The position numbers and the translations under genes are program-made. This document shows positions 5,245-7,763 of a stretch of 7,763 bases of DNA, in pieces. Numbering within the stretch: the first letter of the stretch is position 1; each line of letters starts with the position of its first letter. This stretch comes from Dehalococcoidia bacterium (GTDB lineage Bacteria; Chloroflexota; Dehalococcoidia; GIF9; AB-539-J10), in contig JAUWGZ010000060.1 of assembly GCA_030606165.1 (NCBI GenBank), positions 1 to 7,763 on the forward strand, written 5' to 3'. The notes below the pieces were generated by a model. It was not told where the DNA came from. It was given only the letters and a program-made list of their open reading frames with translations, and did not search any database.

Positions 5245-7763
5245 ATGTTCCGGGAAGTAAACACCAAGATTAACTTTCTTCAACTGGAAGAAGATATCCT
5301 CCGCTTCTGGAAAGAGCAGGGAATTTTCAACAAGAGCATCGAGATAAGAGAAGGGGGGCCACATTATGCCTTTTATGAAGGCCCACCCACAGCTAATGGT
5401 AGCCCGGGAGTTCATCATGTACTGTCTCGTCTATATAAGGACGTCGTTTGCCGGTACAAGGCGATGAAGGGTTATCATGTGCCACGAAAGGCAGGGTGGG
5501 ATACCCACGGCTTACCCGTTGAGTTGGAGGTGGAAAGCTCTCTTGCTCTCACCAGTAAGGCCCAAATTGAGGAATATGGAGTGGCTCGATTCAATGACCA
5601 TTGTCGCCAAAGCGCTTTCAAATATATTAAAGAATGGGAAGCTATGACCGAGCGCCTTGGCTGCTGGTTAGACATGGAGCATCCTTATATAACCTTAGAT
5701 AATAGCTACATTGAATCCTGCTGGTGGATAATGAAAGAGCTATGGGACAGGGGCTTGATTTATCAAGGCTATAAAGTAACGCCGCATTGCCCTAGATGTG
5801 GCACATCCCTCAGCTCTCACGAGGTAGCTTTGGGCTATAAGGATGCTGAAGACCCATCGATTTATGTAAAGTTTAAAATTAAACTTAGTTCGGTCGAGAC
5901 GACAGCCCTTGAGCCTCTTTTTAACAACTTCGTAGCTAAGCCTGCCTACTTGCTAGCTTGGACTACCACACCATGGACTTTGCCCGGCAACACTGCCTTG
6001 GCGGTGGCTCCTGAGGCTGAATATTCAGTAATGGAAGGAAATGATGACCATATTATTATAGCCTCCGTGCTCATAGACAAGTTAGGACTTGAAGGCTATC
6101 GTGAAGTCACAAGGGTCAAGGGGGCAGACATCGCAGGAGTACAAAAAGGTCTGAGATACCAACCGCTGTTCAACCCACATGAGTGTGGTGTAGAAAGAAA
6201 ACGGTTCGGAGAATATTACAGAAGGCCAGGCCCATGGCTTATGGCTCCTGAAATTCAGCCAGAGGACGAGCATTTGTCCTTCCCGGTTATCGATGCCGAC
6301 TTCGTCTCCCTAGAGGAAGGTACAGGCATTGTCCATGTTGCTCCTGCTTTTGGCGAGGTGGATTTCGAGGCAGGCGAGGATAATGGACTTGATTTCGTTC
6401 AACCTGTAGACTTGGATGGGAGAATCACAGGCGATTATCACCTTACTACTGGTGACAACATTAGCGGCAAGTTCGTTAAGGATGCTGATCTTCCTATCCT
6501 AGCTGATCTCGAAAAGCGGCGCTTACTTTACCGCCATGAAACAATCGTTCATACCTATCCTTTCTGCTGGAGATGTGAGACGCCTCTTCTTTATTATGCC
6601 AAGCAAACCTGGTACATCAGGACGACCGCAATAAAAGAGAGGCTTATCAATGGCAATGCCGAAATAAACTGGTACCCTGATTATATTAAGCATGGCCGGT
6701 TTGGCGATTGGCTGGAGAACAACGTCGATTGGGCTTTTTCACGGGAGAGATATTGGGGGACTCCGCTCAATATTTGGCGCTGTTCTTCTTGCGATAATTA
6801 TGAGTGTGTCGGCAGTGTAGATGAATTAAGGACCCGATCAAATCTCAGTGGCTTGACCACGCCCCTAGAGTTACACCGCCCTCATATGGATGAAATTACC
6901 TTCGCCTGTCCTAAGTGCGGTGGCAGGATGCAGCGTGTTCCCGAAGTAATTGATTGTTGGTTTGATTCCGGAGCTATGCCCGTAGCTCAGTGGCATTATC
7001 CCTTCGAGAATGAAGATAAGTTCAAGCAGAATTTTCCTGCCGATTTTATTTGCGAGGCTGTGGACCAGACCAGGGGCTGGTTTTACAGTTTACATGCCAT
7101 ATCTACCCTACTTTTCAATCGTCCTTGCTTTAAGAATGTCATCTGCTTAGGGCACGTCGTCGATGCTCAGGGTGAGAAAATGAGTAAGTCCAAGGGCAAT
7201 GTAATTGATCCCTGGGCTGTGATTAATAATTATGGTGCAGATGCTCTAAGATGGTATATGCTGGTTTCTACTACAGGAGAAGATAAGCATCGTTTCTCCA
7301 ATAAGATGCTTGAAGAGACGATACGTAAATTTTTCCTTACTTTGTGGAATACGTATTCCTTTTTTACCCTTTATGCCAATATTGATTGTTTTGTTCCTCA
7401 GCCCCTGACGGCTGACAGCGATCAGCCAAAAGCTTTCACGGAGCTGGATAATTGGATTAGTTCAGAACTTAATCAGCTCGTAAGCGAGGTTTCCAAATTG
7501 ATGGATAACTACAATCCCACTTCTGCGACACGCAGGATTGAGGGATTTGTAGATAATCTCTCCAACTGGTATGTGAGAAGAAACCGCCGCCGGTTCTGGA
7601 AAAGCGAGAACGATGCCGATAAATTGGCCGCATATACTACGCTACATCAATGCCTGGTGACTTTATCTCAATTGTTGGCTCCCTTTGTGCCATTTATTGC
7701 TGAAGAGCTTTATCAGAATTTGTTTCGCTCTGTTAATCCTGAAGCTAGAGAAAGCGTTCATCT
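5245..7763 (+). CDS. ileS: Isoleucyl-tRNA synthetase, type 2 (partial, C-terminus beyond right edge)
   Basis: IleRS joins isoleucine to tRNA-Ile and hydrolyses mischarged valine. The 839 codons in the window are uninterrupted; type-2 enzymes run to roughly 1,030-1,050 residues, so the tail is missing. Order: catalytic N-terminus with YEGPPTANGSPGVHHVL (44-60), GWDTHGLPVELEVE, CPRC (182-185), then the CP1 editing domain (about 205-430) with WTTTPWTLPGN (239-249) and GTGIVHVAPAFGEVDF, whose D373 is probably the editing aspartate. Next come CWRC (441-444), SRERYWGTP, CSSC (513-516), CPKC (555-558), WFDSG (572-576), DQTRGWF and KMSKS (645-649). The anticodon-binding helical domain starts near 733. 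The class I HIGH motif reads G55-V-H-H58 rather than HxGH. The gene starts 2 nt after jag with AGGG upstream, so it is probably coupled; no T-box leader is present. Confidence 0.97.
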   Translation, partial: MFREVNTKINFLQLEEDILRFWKEQGIFNKSIEIREGGPHYAFYEGPPTANGSPGVHHVLSRLYKDVVCRYKAMKGYHVPRKAGWDTHGLPVELEVESSLALTSKAQIEEYGVARFNDHCRQSAFKYIKEWEAMTERLGCWLDMEHPYITLDNSYIESCWWIMKELWDRGLIYQGYKVTPHCPRCGTSLSSHEVALGYKDAEDPSIYVKFKIKLSSVETTALEPLFNNFVAKPAYLLAWTTTPWTLPGNTALAVAPEAEYSVMEGNDDHIIIASVLIDKLGLEGYREVTRVKGADIAGVQKGLRYQPLFNPHECGVERKRFGEYYRRPGPWLMAPEIQPEDEHLSFPVIDADFVSLEEGTGIVHVAPAFGEVDFEAGEDNGLDFVQPVDLDGRITGDYHLTTGDNISGKFVKDADLPILADLEKRRLLYRHETIVHTYPFCWRCETPLLYYAKQTWYIRTTAIKERLINGNAEINWYPDYIKHGRFGDWLENNVDWAFSRERYWGTPLNIWRCSSCDNYECVGSVDELRTRSNLSGLTTPLELHRPHMDEITFACPKCGGRMQRVPEVIDCWFDSGAMPVAQWHYPFENEDKFKQNFPADFICEAVDQTRGWFYSLHAISTLLFNRPCFKNVICLGHVVDAQGEKMSKSKGNVIDPWAVINNYGADALRWYMLVSTTGEDKHRFSNKMLEETIRKFFLTLWNTYSFFTLYANIDCFVPQPLTADSDQPKAFTELDNWISSELNQLVSEVSKLMDNYNPTSATRRIEGFVDNLSNWYVRRNRRRFWKSENDADKLAAYTTLHQCLVTLSQLLAPFVPFIAEELYQNLFRSVNPEARESVH

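Noticed and set aside
1..7763. A new defence, mobile or biosynthetic system
   Set aside because: All genes but the propeller lipoprotein are standard housekeeping families with intact motifs. No transposase, integrase, tRNA-associated att site, CRISPR repeats or toxin-antitoxin pair was seen.

Overview
The window holds a block of bacterial housekeeping genes for translation and membrane-protein insertion. One gene (thiL) is leftward and partial, and ten genes run rightward, the last (ileS) partial. The best guess for the source is a Chloroflexota bacterium, perhaps Dehalococcoidia-like. This rests on the fusion of the rpsF-ssb-rpsR and rpmH-rnpA-yidD-yidC-jag clusters, a type-2 IleRS with an unusual signature motif, promoters that imply leaderless mRNAs, and an in-frame TGAGCTTGTCGAAGG-type dispersed repeat. 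The assignment is inference, not proof.

Layout. Bases 1-728 (minus) encode the N-terminal three quarters of thiamine-monophosphate kinase, ThiL. Bases 729-838 are a short divergent promoter region with an extended -10 on each strand, each placed so close to its ATG that both transcripts should be leaderless. Bases 839-1844 carry rpsF (S6), ssb and rpsR (S18). Bases 1848-2542 carry rpmH (L34, too short to stand out), rnpA (RNase P protein) and yidD. Bases 2551-3750 encode a lipoprotein with an eight-bladed PQQ-type beta-propeller, inserted where yidD and yidC are usually adjacent. Bases 3763-4506 encode the YidC/Oxa1 insertase, 4586-5242 the RNA-binding protein Jag/KhpB, and 5245 to the right edge isoleucyl-tRNA synthetase.

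How they work together. All rightward genes are spaced from a 13-nt overlap to a 79-nt gap, with no terminator seen between them, so a single transcript from the rpsF promoter is likely. The products make ribosomal proteins, mature tRNA, charge tRNA-Ile, coat single-stranded DNA and insert proteins into the membrane. The propeller lipoprotein is the only accessory-looking member. Its position between yidD and yidC suggests, but does not prove, a job at the outer face of the membrane.

No stretch over 300 bases lacks a gene. I saw no tRNA, rRNA, CRISPR array, insertion sequence or defence system. The observations most worth following are the GXHH form of the IleRS HIGH motif, the propeller lipoprotein inside the yidD-yidC pair, the repeat captured in the jag reading frame, and the paired leaderless promoters.
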